Part shown: positions 45,833 to 58,684 of the stretch, one piece after another
Numbering within the stretch: the first letter of the stretch is position 1
Layout of the letters: every line of letters starts with the position of its first letter
Source of the DNA: Mauremys mutica
Lineage: Eukaryota > Chordata > Testudines > Geoemydidae
Length of the DNA stretch: 64,000 nucleotides
Assembly: GCF_020497125.1 (NCBI RefSeq)
Contig: NC_059081.1
Coordinates: forward strand, 18,695,105 to 18,759,104
Reading direction: 5' to 3'
Program-made: the position numbers and the translations under genes
The notes under the pieces: generated by a model
The model's database searches: none
Told to the model about the DNA's origin: nothing
The model's input: only the letters and a program-made list of their open reading frames with translations

Positions 45833-46610
45833 GTTTCTATTGAGGCCAATGAAAGCTTGTGTGAATAAAGACTAAGAATCACTGGATTTGGCACATAAGG
45901 CTTTAACTCAACTCACTATTCCATGGTTTATTTTAACAAAACCCTCTAACTGGGGCCTTACCTACTTGGCAATGTCCCTTCATAATAAGAATGTGCTGTT
46001 TATGACTGTACTAAGACAAGGTGAGCATTCTATTTTATTTAACTGTAATGTATATTTACCATCAATATTTACTTCTAGGATTTTTTATTAAGGGGATGGG
46101 AAAGCTGGGTCTCATCTGACAGGTAAAAAACAGAAAGGCAACAGAACTTTAACTTGTAAACCAGTTCAAATAATTATATATATTTTTTGGTTCACCAAAC
46201 TTTTTTTCTCCCCATGTTCTCCTATCTTAATGTAACTGATGTTTCATACCATGCAGCTCACTTAATTTTCACAGTGAATGTAGAGATGTATAATATACAT
46301 ATAAACCTTTTCTTTTCCAACAAGGAAAAATGCACCATATCATTCCTAATTTATAATAGCAATAATGAATCTTCTGGCATTTTTAACTAAGCATTTAATG
46401 ACAAGCTTATCTTGGGCCCTTAACTCCTTTTGACATTAATTGATCCACAAAAATATACCAGAGGAGTGGTCATTAATTATAAAACTCTCATCGTGAACTC
46501 TGAAATTCTGTTGGCTGAAAACATTAAATATAGATTACTAAAACAAAATGCAAAATTAATTATTAGCTGGTTTCCAGTGAATCTGGCTGACTCAGCCTCT
46601 CATTTTATGT
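45833..46610. other. Background sequence, no feature recognised
   Basis: AT-rich sequence with no gene or repeat recognised. The 237-codon open frame starting at 46430 runs into the GC-rich hAT-like element and is not supported as a gene. Confidence 0.4.
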
Positions 46611-46885
46611 GGTACTGTCAGGGCCGGCTCCAGGCACCAGCATTCCAAGCAGGTGCTCGGGGTGGCCATCTGCAAGGGGCGGCAGTCCGTGTGTTTTTGC
46701 GGCCCCAAGCAGCGTGCCGAATTGCCGCCGTGGACGGCGGGGGCAGTCTGTGTGCCGTTAGGGCAGCACGTGTGTTTCTGCAGCTGCGGCAATTCGGTGA
46801 CAGCTTCTGTCTTCAGCTGCCTGCAGCGGCAATTCGGCACGCTGCTTGGGGCGGCAAAAACAGTAGAGACGGCCCTGGGTACTGT
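46611..46885. mobile_element. hAT-like MITE, 'cagggccggctc' family copy 2 (46619-46877)
   Basis: It starts 'cagggccggctccaggc' and ends 'gtagagacggccctg'. An exact 8-bp duplication 'ggtactgt' flanks it (46611-46618, 46878-46885). The interior has inverted 'gcggcaattcgg' blocks and 'ccccaagcagcgtgccg'. Its left end corresponds to the right end of copies 1 and 3, so it sits in the opposite orientation. Confidence 0.85.
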
Positions 46886-48589
46886 AAAGAGTGCATCATT
46901 AACCCACACATGGCCAAATTCTGTTCTCAGAGACACAGGTGTACATCCAGACCAACCATTCATGGGGCTAATTTGGATTTACTTATACATAACTGGGCAG
47001 AATTTGGTCAAGGGTGCAGTCAGGGGTGGCATGCAAAGATAGCTGCAAAAAGGAGATGGTCCAGAAAGGAACATAGGCAGAGTGAAGCCAGGAGGCTCCA
47101 TTTAAAAACTGCTGTGGAAGGCATTAGCAGAGGAGTCTATTAGTATCCTCACTGGAGCCAGAAAAGAGAGGCTGAAGAGCCATATTAATGGTTAACATGT
47201 AGCTGGATTCCAAAACTGGGATTGAGATTAGGATAGGCTTTGAATTCAGATGGAAATCTATGCTGTATATTAGGGCAGCCTTGTGAAATTGTCATGAAAA
47301 CTTACCTGCTTACCTGCAAAAATCTATTCTCCTAACCGTACCATGATTATAGGAAAATGTGTAAGTGTTCTGCACACTCACCAGGGAATTTTTTTGGGAG
47401 TGAGAAAGTAAGCAGAATTTTGCTAGGCTGTTTTATATATTTATAAGCAAGGATCATTGGGTCCAATAAAGCTGTTAGTATGAGGTTGCGCTTGAAGAGT
47501 GCCCACTTGCAAAGGACATTAAGAGCTCACCTTTAGTTGTATGCATATTAGAGTGAAAGGGATGCCACAATTGCTTTCAACTATGCTGGGCTATACCATT
47601 TTGGCTTATCTTGAGTTGTATGCCACAATGTATGGTAAGAGTGTGATGTGTCTGTCACTTTTTTGACACACAAATGGTGCAGCCCACTGGGGCAGCTCCT
47701 CGTACCAGGAGAAACCAGTGTTGATTCTGCTGGGTATTCTCACACAGGTAGTCTTTAAATGCTTTTGGAAGAAAATTTCTCACATCAGACCACACGGTGC
47801 TTTCAGTTTTACCACTGAACACCTGGTGTAATTCTACTGAAGCCAGTGGAGTTACTGTGGATTACTAGCAGTGTAACAAAAAAAGAATTTGGCCTTATGT
47901 ACTCACCCACGTCTCTCAACTGTCAGTATGTAATGCCAGTTGAATTTTCCCATACATCTGTGTTTATTCCCTTGGGACAGATGTGGGGGGTTTTATGTGC
48001 AGGAATTTCAATGTGTCCCTCTGAGAAGATGGATATCCTTTGTTTTTTAAATAGCATAACATTTATGAAAGCATCTTAGATACTACTGCGATTCACCTGA
48101 GAAAACACCTAAAAATAGACATCAGAATCATCTCTCCCACGCAAAGCAATTTTTGCTATAGAATTAAAATCCCAGTGTCCCATATCCATAACCTGCTTTA
48201 TTGTTTGTATTGGGAGCTTTACATAAGGAAATAAGGGTGAAGATATGTACATCTGTCTATCTGCCTGAATGTCATCTTTGTGGAGGTTGCGTCATGTCTA
48301 TTATCCTGGAATACCCATATTATGCTAGACATGACCTTGCTAATATTAACACTAAGATGTTAGAAACCAGTCTAGTGCTAAAATGTTTTTGAAACTATAG
48401 TCCATTTTGAAGAAATCGGGGATTTAAGTGGCATGAACTATTTTATCCTCCCTAGAGCTCACTATGGTCTCCTCCTTAGAGTTCACAAGGTCAGCGGTGA
48501 AGGACACTGGTGAGGAAGTATCAGAGAAGCTTACACTGTTGGTACCTATTCTATAGGTAAGGAAAAATATTTTTCATCCATAGATTTCA
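46886..48589. other. Background sequence, no feature recognised
   Basis: No supported gene or repeat. A motif copy, 'attctactgaagccagtgg', is at 47832-47850. Confidence 0.35.
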
Positions 48590-48701
48590 AAGCACTTTAA
48601 ATTTTTGTTTTCTATTTTACAGATCATGAAACAGAGTTGATTGACTCAGTGAGTAGCAGAGCTAGGGTTAGAAATAACATTTCTAGACTCCTCATCTGGT
48701 T
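48590..48701 (+). repeat. MIR-like SINE fragment
   Basis: The words 'attttacagatcatgaaaca', 'actcagtgagtagcagagc' and 'ctagggttagaa' follow the order of the MIR core and 3' part as known in amniotes (counterparts of 'attttacagatgaggaaact' and 'agtggcagagccaggatt'). It is strongly diverged. Confidence 0.45.
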
Positions 48702-49892
48702 CTGTATTGCAGGGGGCGGGCAAACTTTTTGGCCTGAAGGCCACATTGGGTTTCCTAAACTGTATGAAGGGCTGGTTAGGGGAGGGGGTTGTGGCCTGGC
48801 CCCCACCTCCTATCTTCCCCCCCGACTCCCACCCCATCCAACCCCCGCCCCCGTTCCCTGACGGCCCCCAGGGACTCCTGCCCCATCCACACACACCCCT
48901 CCCTGCCCACTGACTGCCCCCAGACTCCCGCCGCCCCATCCAATCCCTCCTCTCATTCCTGACGGCCCCCCCGGGACCCCTGCCCCATCCAACCACCCCT
49001 TTTCCCTGTCCCCTGACCAGGGCCGGCTCTACTGTTTTTGCCATCCCAAGCAGTGCACCAAATTGCTACCGCGGACGGTGGAGGCAGCCCGTGTGCTGTT
49101 AGGCAGCACGCGCGTTTCCGTGGTGGTGGCAATTTGGCGGCAGCTTCTGTCAAAATTGCTGCTGCGGGCAGCTGAACGTAGAAGCTGCTGCCAAATTTCC
49201 GTCGCCATGGAAACGCGTGTGCCACCCTAAGGGCACACAGACTGCCTCCGCCATCCACGGCGGCAATTCGGCGTGCTGCTTAGGGCGGCAAAAACACACA
49301 GACTGACGCCCCTTGCAGATTGCCACCCCAAGCACCTGCTTGGAATGCTGGTGCCTGGAGCCGGCCCTGCCCCTGACTGTCCCCGGAACCTCTGCCCCTG
49401 ACTGCCCCCTACCGCCCCATCCAACCCCCCTCCTTCCTGACTGCCCTCCGCAGGATCCCTGCCCCCATTCAACCCCCTGTCCCCCCGCCCCCGATCACCC
49501 CAACCCCTATCCACACCCTTGCCCCCTGACCACCACCCCGAACTCCCCTGCCCTCTATCCAACCCTCTCGGTCCCTTCCCCCTTACCACGCTGCCTGGAG
49601 CACCAGTGGCTGGCGGCACTACAGCTACACTGTCCGGCTGGAGGTGGGCCATGCCGCCGCTGCCACCACACAGCACAGAGACTGGGTCAGGCCTGGCTCT
49701 GCAGCTGCGCTGCCCAAGGAGCTCACAGCCCTGCTGCCGAGAGCATTGCATCAGCAGCGGAGTGAGTGAGCTGAAGCAGCAGGGGGAGGGAAACAGCAGG
49801 GGAAGGGTTGGGTGCTCGCCTCCTGGGCCAGGAGCTCGGGGGCCGGGTAGGACGGTCCCACGGGCAGTAGTTTGTCCACCTCTGGTCTATTG
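48702..49892. mobile_element. Larger hAT-like element (48710-49884) carrying a nested element
   Basis: The ends are 'cagggggcgggcaaactttt' and 'gtagtttgtccacctctg', diverged inverted repeats. The flanks 'ctgtattg' (48702-48709) and 'gtctattg' (49885-49892) match at 6 of 8. The interior is C-rich with a repeated 'ccccatccaacccc' pattern (48820-49010 and 49380-49600). A younger hAT-like copy (49018-49369) is inserted in it. All long open frames here are low-complexity artefacts. Confidence 0.7.
49010..49377. mobile_element. hAT-like MITE, 'cagggccggctc' family copy 3 (49018-49369), nested
   Basis: It starts 'cagggccggctctactg' and ends 'gcctggagccggccctg'. An exact 8-bp duplication 'cccctgac' lies at 49010-49017 and 49370-49377. 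The interior has inverted 'aaattgctaccgcggacgg' and 'ccatccacggcggcaattcg' blocks. It is the longest (352 bp) of the three copies. Its target is the older element 48710-49884, so it inserted later. Confidence 0.85.
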
Positions 49893-52800
49893 ACTGATCC
49901 AAAAAAAGAGCAAGCTGTTTGTAGAGCATTTATCTAGCATTATTTATGAACCTAAATTTCACTTTAATTGGCTTGCTAAGAAATAGCCAGACTATGAAGG
50001 GAACCAACATACTGACATTAACAAAAAAGAAAAAAAAATTGCCTGACAAGACAGTGATGTTGAAAGCTAAAATTCAATAGGGGTTGAGACCTATTGTCTG
50101 GCAGTAAAGACCAGAAAAACAAAATATGAGACAAAATAAAGGACCAACACTGGTAAAGGTAAAGCAAAACCCCCTTTTGTAACTTAATAAGATTGCTCAT
50201 TTTATTGATTTTAAAATAAAAAAGGTCCATTTTTCTATGTTCTCCTGAATATACCTGCTGAAGCCTGAAAACACGAGTTCATGCGGCCTCAGGCAACCCC
50301 CAGGCCCCTGGCCAATAACTCTTTCCTGAGTCAAACTACATGCCTTAAGTGTGCAGGTGTTCTGTCTGCAAGGACGTTCATCTATAAACTTCCAGGAAAA
50401 TGGAGGGAGAGGATTCTGATCTGCTCTTTATCAAATACTCATCTAGGGAAATGCTGAAATTTAATTTTCATTAAAAATTTAAAATAACTTTAAAAAGGGG
50501 ACAAGAATCTTCTTTAAAAGTTCCAATTGCAAAAGTTTGATTAATATTTCATGTGTCTAAAGAGATCATCTCATGTGAGAAGTTTTTCTTTTTTTTTAAA
50601 ATAATTTGTTCCTGTATAAGGAAAGTACTAGACTTTCTGTTGCTGTCATTCAATCGTTCAAGTTAGTCAAATAATGAAAAACCAGTTGAGAGAAAGGAAA
50701 AGTTCATTTCAGACAAAGCAGTGCCAAAGAACAAGGGGGAAATGAAGAAAAATTGGTTTAGGGAGAAAAAACCGAATCTTCTCTTAACAGGAATCTTTAG
50801 AAAAATGGTAACCTTCCTAATGCTCAGGTTCTCTGCATGTGTAAATTAGCATAGCCCCACTGACTTCAGTGGACTCAAGCCAATTAACAGCAACTGAAGA
50901 TCTGGCCCAAGGAATCTGACTTGCAACCCTGTGTTTGAACAAATCCTCCGATAACTCACTTCAGAGCTGACTTTGAGGCCCTTTGACTCTCGCTCTCAGA
51001 ACAGGAAAGATGCCTGCACCCCACCCAGAAACTGTGGGAGAGTTACTTCCCTGTGCCTCCATTACCATTGTTTGGGCAATCACTGATATTACTTCCAGGG
51101 AATATTGTGGGGTTGGTCAGCAGCTCTGTGGCAACTGTTTTGTTAGCCCTCCCCTTCTCAAGTGCTCTGTAGGCATGGAGACTAGCGAGCCCCCCCCCCC
51201 CGAACTCTGTCCAGGTGCTGCACCCAGGACATACCACAGTGATGGGTGTGGTATTTATAAATTTACACAGATATGGTAAGGATTTGGTCCAGAGCTAGTT
51301 ACAGGTTTAGGAAAGTATTGTTTCACCCTTGTAAAAGTCATATTAGTAACTGGAGAGCTACCGTTTTTAGAAAGGCCAGGGATATCTGTGGTGAGCTGTA
51401 GTTTACTCCAGACTGCTGGAAATTGGAACTGAGAAAGGCAGGAATGATTCTGAAATGTCAGCGTACAGGTGAGCTCAAACTCCCATTTAACCACTTGGTG
51501 TGAAAAGTGTCCTCGTTGTCTGCGTTTCTTGGGAGGGTGGAAATCATTTCTTCTCTTCACATTATCGCCTCCTCTATCTACTCTTTCCTGTGCACTTTTT
51601 TGTTTTGCTACCCAGCCAACGCCTGAATAGTAGAATTCTCTCACTGCACTGGTCTCACTGCTTGCTCCATTGCCTAAAGATGGCATCTATTTCCCAGCCT
51701 TCTTTTTTGTAGAACTGGCCCATAGTGCAAATAGTATTTTTTTCAAAGAAGAGCACAGACTGGAGATTTATAAAGCAGCTTGTGACAGAGAGTGGAGTGG
51801 AAAAGCCAGCACAATCTGACTTGCCATAATTGTTCCGTTGGCCACTGCTTGTCTGTGAAGCATATTTTGAAAACTCCACCCTAGATCACAAAGAATTTTG
51901 TTTAGTAACCTTTTTAGATTGCGTTTGGGACCCATGTTCCTTATATCTGTGTACAGAAATGTTAGTAAATAGTACTAGATTATATATAATATTTGAAATG
52001 ATTGGATGAAGAAACTCAAACTCTGAATGTTTTAACATTTCATTTCCAACTCTGGCACTTCTTAGACAATTTCCTGAAAATTAACGTGAAAATAGGCATG
52101 TTGTCATTTTCTCCCCATGTGGTAAAGCAAAATTTTGAGAGGCTGGGCATGAAACAAGTGTAATTTTCCAGCAAAACTGTGGAGCACATTTCATCAATTT
52201 TGCATGCTCTTATACTAAAACACTGCCAGGTTTAACACTGAAATATGCATGAAATAAAACAGATTTTCCTAAATCTAACCCAGCACTTAACTGATTTAAG
52301 ATTTTGCATTCTAAGAGATGCATGTATGTAATGAAATATGAAAAAGCAACAGAACGCTCTGGGAAAATGGCCAATTTATTCAAACAGTGCAATTTTTAAA
52401 TTAATTCTTTTATCCAAAAAGAAAAACAAACAAAACTAAAATCTCCAAAAGAGTATACTCCTAAAATAATCCTTGGAAGCCAATTATTTCAAGTCTTCAA
52501 AGGGAGTGCTGGAGCTTTATAGACCCCAATTTCAAAGCCCATTGAATTCAATGAGAATCTTTCCATCCACTTCAATGGTCTTTGGATCAAGTTCCACAGC
52601 ACGCTCAGATATGGTGATGAACATAGTATAACCACCTATACAGAAGTAAAAATGGTTAGCAGAATGAAGACTGTGTGGGCACTTAGGAACCCAGAGATTA
52701 AACATAGTGTGATAGTAGCATGAGCAGATTCATATCAAGGGCCCAATCCAACTCTGATTGGAGTCAATGGACTTCTATCCTGGTTCTTGATCTGAAGTCA

Positions 52801-54387
52801 ATAAGAGTCTTTTCATTGACTTCAGTGAGAGTTGACCCTTTTTGACTAGTATTAAAGAAAATGGAAAAACAAAGATCTCATGACTGGATAGGGGGAAATA
52901 TTTATAGTTTATGAAATACGTCTTCCATTTCACTAGACAGTGGCGCTTCTAGATACAACTAACTGTATATCCTATTAAGAAGAGTGCAAATGTACCTGAG
53001 ATAGTGTCTTAGAGCTAACTTAAACTATCCCCAGCTGCAGAAAGGAATAAATTGAAACATTTGTCTCTTATCCTGTGCCTCTATGTTTGGTAAGTTGCTT
53101 TGCTTTGAAATGGCGAGCCCTTGTTAAAATTATCATTTGCCTGGTTCCGGTGGTGCTTCAATAAACTAACACACTAGTCAGGGAGGAATAAGCTGCCAGC
53201 ATGCTTTGTAATTTTGTGGTTTGCATTAACTGTAAACTGTATTAGGTTTTTTGCTGCTTTTTGCCTTGACGCTATCTTGTATGATAAAGGGAAGCTGGAT
53301 ATTATGAATCCATTTTGCAGTGGTACAAAGTTAAGGCCTCTGATAAATGTGAGTGCTTCCCCTAGTGTTTGTCTTGCTTATTTCAAACAAAATGCACTAA
53401 CCCTGGGTAAAGCAACTACTGTGTCTAGCTCTATTATTACAAAATGTATTAATATATTCTCTTTATCATAAGCAGTAGTGACTGTGCCACACAATCTGGC
53501 CCCTTTGCTTAGCATTTCCCCTCTGCTTGACCAGACAGCTCCACCTGTGATTGAAACTCTGCTCAGCCTGGTTAACTTCAGAAAAAAACAAGCTGAACAC
53601 CAATCAATGAGTTTCATTAACACACTTGGCAATGGGTGAAGGGCTCTGTGATCCTCCCAGCTAGGTGGCAGGCAAGAGCAATGTTTCATACTGTGTGGAA
53701 AAAGATGCTCTAACTTGCATGGCTTGTGAGTCGTTATGGACAAAGCTGGCATCAAAGCTTGAATAGCTGTCACAACCACTCATCTTCAACCAGTGTTACA
53801 TGTACTCAGATTTTATTATTGGTGATTTTGCACTGAGGGAAGAGTTAAGACCTTTCAGAGTGTCAATAAGCAATCTTAAAATAGAATAAAAGAAAGGCAG
53901 AAGCTCTTTCAGCACATCTGCTGGTAGCTCTCTTGCTCAAAGCAAAATCCAAGAACAAGCAACTATCTGAAGGAGGACAGAGAACTCATCCCTCTTTTTA
54001 ACACTTATTTCACTGTAATTATTGTAGTGTTATTTTTCACAGCACTCCACTTAAGGTTGTGTCAGCACTTCTGTTGTGAGCGTCTATTTTCAAGGCTTTA
54101 TAACTTGGCTGTAAACTCTTACTCAGAGATAAAATTTGGCACCCAAGGTCTGTGTCTGAAATCAAACTCCTTTGAATGGACTTTTTTAAATTGTTTGTTT
54201 TTAAATTGCATGAAAGCATAACAAAATACAACTTTTCCAGTTTAATACACTGATTCCTATGTCTATAAACTGGAATACAGAATTGAGAGATAAACCCAGA
54301 TATTAATCTTTTGGTGGATTCCATTATTTTATCATCATCCTCACCAATCAGATGGCCAGCAGCCTGATACATGCCAGCAATTTGGGT
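49893..54387. other. Background; repeated motif units, no gene
   Basis: Copies of the 'cattgacttcaatggg' family occur at 50855-50880, 52535-52595 and 52738-52838. The minus-strand frames of 143 codons (51255-51686) and 133 codons (53378-53779) show no motif. The segment 53667-53716 is nearly identical to 54471-54520 (see findings). Confidence 0.4.
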
Positions 54388-55390
54388 GTCCATAGATTCA
54401 TAGGTTCCAAGGCCATAAGGGACCACTGTGATCATGGAGTATAGTGATGTCTGACCTCCTGTACAACACAGGCAGGCAAGAGCAATGTTTCATACTGTGT
54501 GGGAAAAGATGCTCTAACTTCCCCAAAATAATTCCTAGAGAATATATTTTGGAGAAACATCCAATGTTGCTTTAAAAATTGTCTGATGGAGAATCCACCA
54601 TGAGACCATTGGTAAATTGTTCCAATGGTTACTTACCCTCATTGTCAAAAATTTACATTTTATTTCCAGACTGAATTTGTCTAGTTTCAACTTTCAGCCA
54701 TTGGCTTGTGTTATACCTTTCTGTGCTAGAGTGAAGAGCCCATTATTAAATATTTATTCCCCATGTAATGCTTATAGACTATAATCAAGTCCCCCTTATG
54801 CTTTTCTTTGTTAAGATAAATAGACTCTCAGAACTCAATCTATCACTATCAGTCAGGTTGTCTAATCCTTTAATTGGCTCTTGGCTCTTCTCTGAACCCT
54901 CTCCAATTTATCAACATTCTTCTTGAATTGTGGGCACTAGAAGTGGACACAGTATTCCAGCAGTGGTTGCACCAGCACCAAATATACAGGTAAAATAATA
55001 TCTCTACTTCTATTCAAGATTTTCATGTTTATGTATCCCATGATCGCATTAGCTATTTTGGCCATAGTGGCACATTCATGTTCAGCTGATTATCCACTAC
55101 AACCCAAATCTTTCAGAGTCACTGCTTCCCAGAAGAGAGTTCCCTATCCTGCAAGTATGGCCTACATTCTTTGTTCACAGATATGTACATTCACATTAAA
55201 GTGCATATTGTTTGCTTGTGCCAGTTAATAAGGCAATCCAGATTGCTCTGAATCAATGACCTGTCATCTTCATTATTTACCACTGCCCCAATTTTTGAGT
55301 CATCTGTAAACTTTTCTGTGATGATTTTATGTTTTCTTCCAAGTCATACATTAAAAATTAACATTTGGCAGGCAACTCATTCATAATATG
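54388..55390 (-). mobile_element. CR1 LINE, minus strand, third 3'-end type
   Basis: The minus-strand 3' end at about 54388 reads 'ggaacctatgaatctatgg', a CR1 end different from both other types in the window. The 3' UTR includes 'cttccccaaaataattcc' (plus-strand word), and the body runs to 55390 through the decayed RT C-terminus and its flanking region ('ccagcagtggttgcaccagc' on plus). It is interrupted at 54473-54515 by a short foreign insert. No open frame of significance remains. Confidence 0.7.
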
Positions 55391-56529
55391 AGCTAGCTGT
55401 TTTTGTGGAGGAAGTCCTTTTTAATACAGCAAAGACAGTGAGGCTAAAAATGTTTTCATTTATTCTTAATCCAGAACCCTGTATTTATAGCTCAGGTAGG
55501 TGCAAATCAGAGTTTATGTCAAAGTAAAGGGTCCAGATTTTAAAATTTCCTGCTAGGATTTTTCCACCTTCTCCTTCATTACCATTGCTCTCATAAAACT
55601 ACTCTTGGGGGAGAGAGTGTTTTTTAAAAAAGCATTTAAAATTTATTTTCAACGGGGACAGACTGTCTCTAGTAAACTGACATGAAATGTGATCCTAGGC
55701 TTTGGTAATCACCCTTTGACTTAATCACACTTCATTATATAACTCATTTTAAAGAAGGGATAAATAAGCACACACATATTCTCAATTCAAAAACCACTCG
55801 GAATAAGTTGCATATTTTTGTATATTAAGGCTGCCCTTATGCAGCTTTGATTTGTGCAGCCAACACTTATTCAGCAGTTCACTATAACTCTTATTGACCT
55901 TGGCAGCTGTCACATTGCTCACCGGGTTTTATGTTGCTAGGGATGTCAATATTCAGAGAAAAAAATGTACAGAATATGTTGAGTTTTATTTGCAGGTTGG
56001 AGTGAGAGGCAGAACCCAAACCTCATTTCCAAAAGTGTTATCCTGAAGACAATAGTCATAGAAGATCTGCAGTTGACTTTAACCTCTTGCTACTCTGCAC
56101 TGGCTGAGAAGTAGAGACCAACAAGTGAGAAAGTTTGCCCACTCAAAATTCTGATGGGCTCTAAGCTAGAAGCTTCAGTTTTAGGATCCTTCAATGAGCA
56201 TGCTCTTCGCCAGTCACCCATATAAGATAAAACTAAGATCCAAAGCATCATGGCATATTCTGTAAGAATGGTATCTTCTACAACTTCTTGTCCTGCAGTT
56301 AGAAAACCAACTTGAGTGACTGCAGCAGAGCATACTGAGGTGATTTAATTTTCAAATTTGCCTGCTGCTAGCATGATTAGTTCTTCTCCACTCGAATGTG
56401 TTCTATGCAGTATAGGCTCTGTTCCGTGAGGTGCTCAGCACCTCACAATTGCCACTGAACTCAGTGGGAGTTGGAAAAAAGTGCATTTTGCAGGATTTAT
56501 TTCTCTGGATGGAGATTCCCACTCTTGTA
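55391..56529. other. Background; palindromic motif unit at 56405-56475
   Basis: The unit at 56405-56475 contains 'gaggtgctcagcacctc' and 'actgaactcagtgggagttg', belonging to the recurrent palindromic family. No gene recognised. Confidence 0.35.
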
Positions 56530-56985
56530 TCTGGAGCTGCAGCCTGTGGGTACGGGTAGCACTCTTGACTCTTCCTACTGAGTTAACATTTAATCGATAT
56601 CCAAGCAGGATACAAGGGGTCAAACTGTTGCTCAAAGTGCTGTCTTTCACGTGAGACCAATTGTGCTCTTTAAAGACCCTATGGCATATTTGTACAGATG
56701 AGGATGCTAATTTCTGCGGCCTGACAACAATCCAATGTGGATAATTACATTCTGCCTCCCTTGATTCCCCCTGCATTTTGAACTGGAAAACATATTCTTT
56801 ACTTCCTGTCCTAAACGGCATATGGGTTTCTGTGTATTACTGCATTTCAGCTGCAGAGGAAGCTATATGTCAATGGTGGGTTGAGTAATCACTGCGCATA
56901 GTTCGTATATTATGCTGTTAAATTTGGAAAGTGCTTTGAGACAAGGGTGATTATATGCATGTAACATCGTTCTTATTGTCATGAC
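56530..56985 (+). repeat. Ancient SINE/L2-like vertebrate repeat
   Basis: The ordered words 'gtgctgtctttcacgtgaga', 'ttaaagaccctatggcat', 'ccccctgcattttgaa', 'actgcatttcagctgcagag' and the tail 'ggaaagtgctttgagacaag' match an old dispersed repeat of vertebrates (compare 'aaagatcccatggcac'). It is strongly diverged. The 128-codon minus-strand frame across it is chance. Confidence 0.5.
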
Positions 56986-58684
56986 AGTTCTTGAGCTTTA
57001 CACCTTGTAACTTGATGATAATGTCCTAATGATGTGGACAAACACAGAATCACAAATAGTTAATACTATAAACCGTTGTCACAGTTTAAAACCTTTGTTC
57101 CTAGCTCATCTTTGGGCTTTGAAGACTTGATTGCCACTAGGTGCAATCTGAAGAAACCTTCTCACATAAATCACTTGCTGCCATCTGGGTATTAAGTAGG
57201 CCTAGTGAAGCCATCCTCTGCTAATGGATGGGGCTTGTAGGAGCTGCCCCAGTAAACACGCCCCCCCCCGGCACTAGCAATTGGGGCATCTTATGGTAAC
57301 CCATGATGACAGATGTCACCATTGTTGAAAGGTCAAGGCACTATGTGGCACTTTTATTTTGACCTACAATTGACTAGCTCTTTTTGAAAAAAGGGTCTAG
57401 CAAATAATTATGCTAATCAAGATAAATTAAGTCACAATCGAGCTGTGAAAGTCAGCATCATCAGATGGATACCAAATGCTCTCCAACCACTTGCTGATAA
57501 AGGTGGAAAGTGTCGCATAAATATTGCTTATAATTTTAGCATAGTGCTGTGAATGTCTTATTTATTGGACTCTTGCCCCGAATAAATACACAACTTTGCT
57601 GTCTCTCATCGCTGCAGTTAACTGTGCTTGGTTTGCAAAGGATCTCAGCATAGAGAAATTAACCTAATTCTACTTAAACAGGATTTAAAAATTTCAAGTT
57701 GATTTAGGGCTTATTTATGCAGCAAACCTTTCTCTCAGGTTCCAGTATTTTGCTAACTTTCTTCAAGCAAGTATAAAATAAAAATTCAAGGACTGTCAGG
57801 AAGTATAACTTGAAACTGTAAAGAATTAGTGTTTGTGGGCCATTGATCTTTACCACATGGAATGTCATGAAAGCTCAGCTGTGTGTCACAATCCCAATAC
57901 TGCTAATAGCAGGGGGTTCTCCTATTTGTAGGGACTTGTGCTGTTGGAGAAAAAGCATCTGAATTTTATCTGTGCTGTCACAGAAGTTTATAGCAGATGT
58001 GGTGTACAAAGTAATATGACTATCGTGCAATCATAGATGACCATAGATTTGTTACAATATTTTCATTGAAATTAAATCGCTTACTAACCTTTTCACAAAG
58101 ACTGTCCTTAACTGTAACCTGCAATTTTATTTCCTTGAGTGGTGGAAAGTAGAGTTAGCAAGTAGTTTTAAGGTGTGAGAGCCAAGTGCCCCTCTCTGTA
58201 GAAAGACATTATCCTTTCTCCCAAATGCTATGTAGCTGCTGTTGGAAATTCACCAGAACAATAGAAAGAAAAAACAAAAGCCACCATTTGTACATTTTTT
58301 TTGTCTTGGGGGGACGGGGCCGTTTGCTGCTGTTTTTAGTAGTTTGTTTATTTTTGTTTAATTTAGAAATAAAAATATTAAAACTACCTTAATCAAAATA
58401 CACAAATCCAGGAAATTTTTAAGATACTCAGTTAAAAGCAAAAAGTGAGCAGCACTGGGGAGACACTTATGCTTCTAAAACTCTGATTCTTGCCCTCCCT
58501 CCTCCCATCATGTTGCTCAGAAAACTTGACAAATACTGCCTTCACCCTGACATGGAACAGAACATTTAAAACACTTACTTCCCATGTAGAAACCCAACAG
58601 GCAGAGACCTCTTAATAGAGGTATAAATAAAAAATCTTCTCTGACTTAGGGTCTTCAGTGTCATCTCCTTTATCTCTCATAAAT
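56986..58684. other. Background sequence, no feature recognised
   Basis: No coding exon, RNA or repeat end could be supported. Confidence 0.4.

Noticed and set aside
46430..47143. 237-codon plus-strand open frame
   Set aside because: It runs from AT-rich background through the whole hAT-like MITE 46619-46877 and out again, so it cannot be a conserved gene.
48646..49893. Several open frames of 100-174 codons
   Set aside because: All fall in C-rich transposon sequence with low-complexity products on both strands.
51255..51686. 143-codon minus-strand frame
   Set aside because: No motif or domain. Similar chance frames occur elsewhere in the background.
53378..53779. 133-codon minus-strand frame
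   Set aside because: No motif. It overlaps the donor segment of the templated duplication and shows no coding signature.
56435..56821. 128-codon minus-strand frame
   Set aside because: It lies over an ancient dispersed repeat that reads in the opposite direction.
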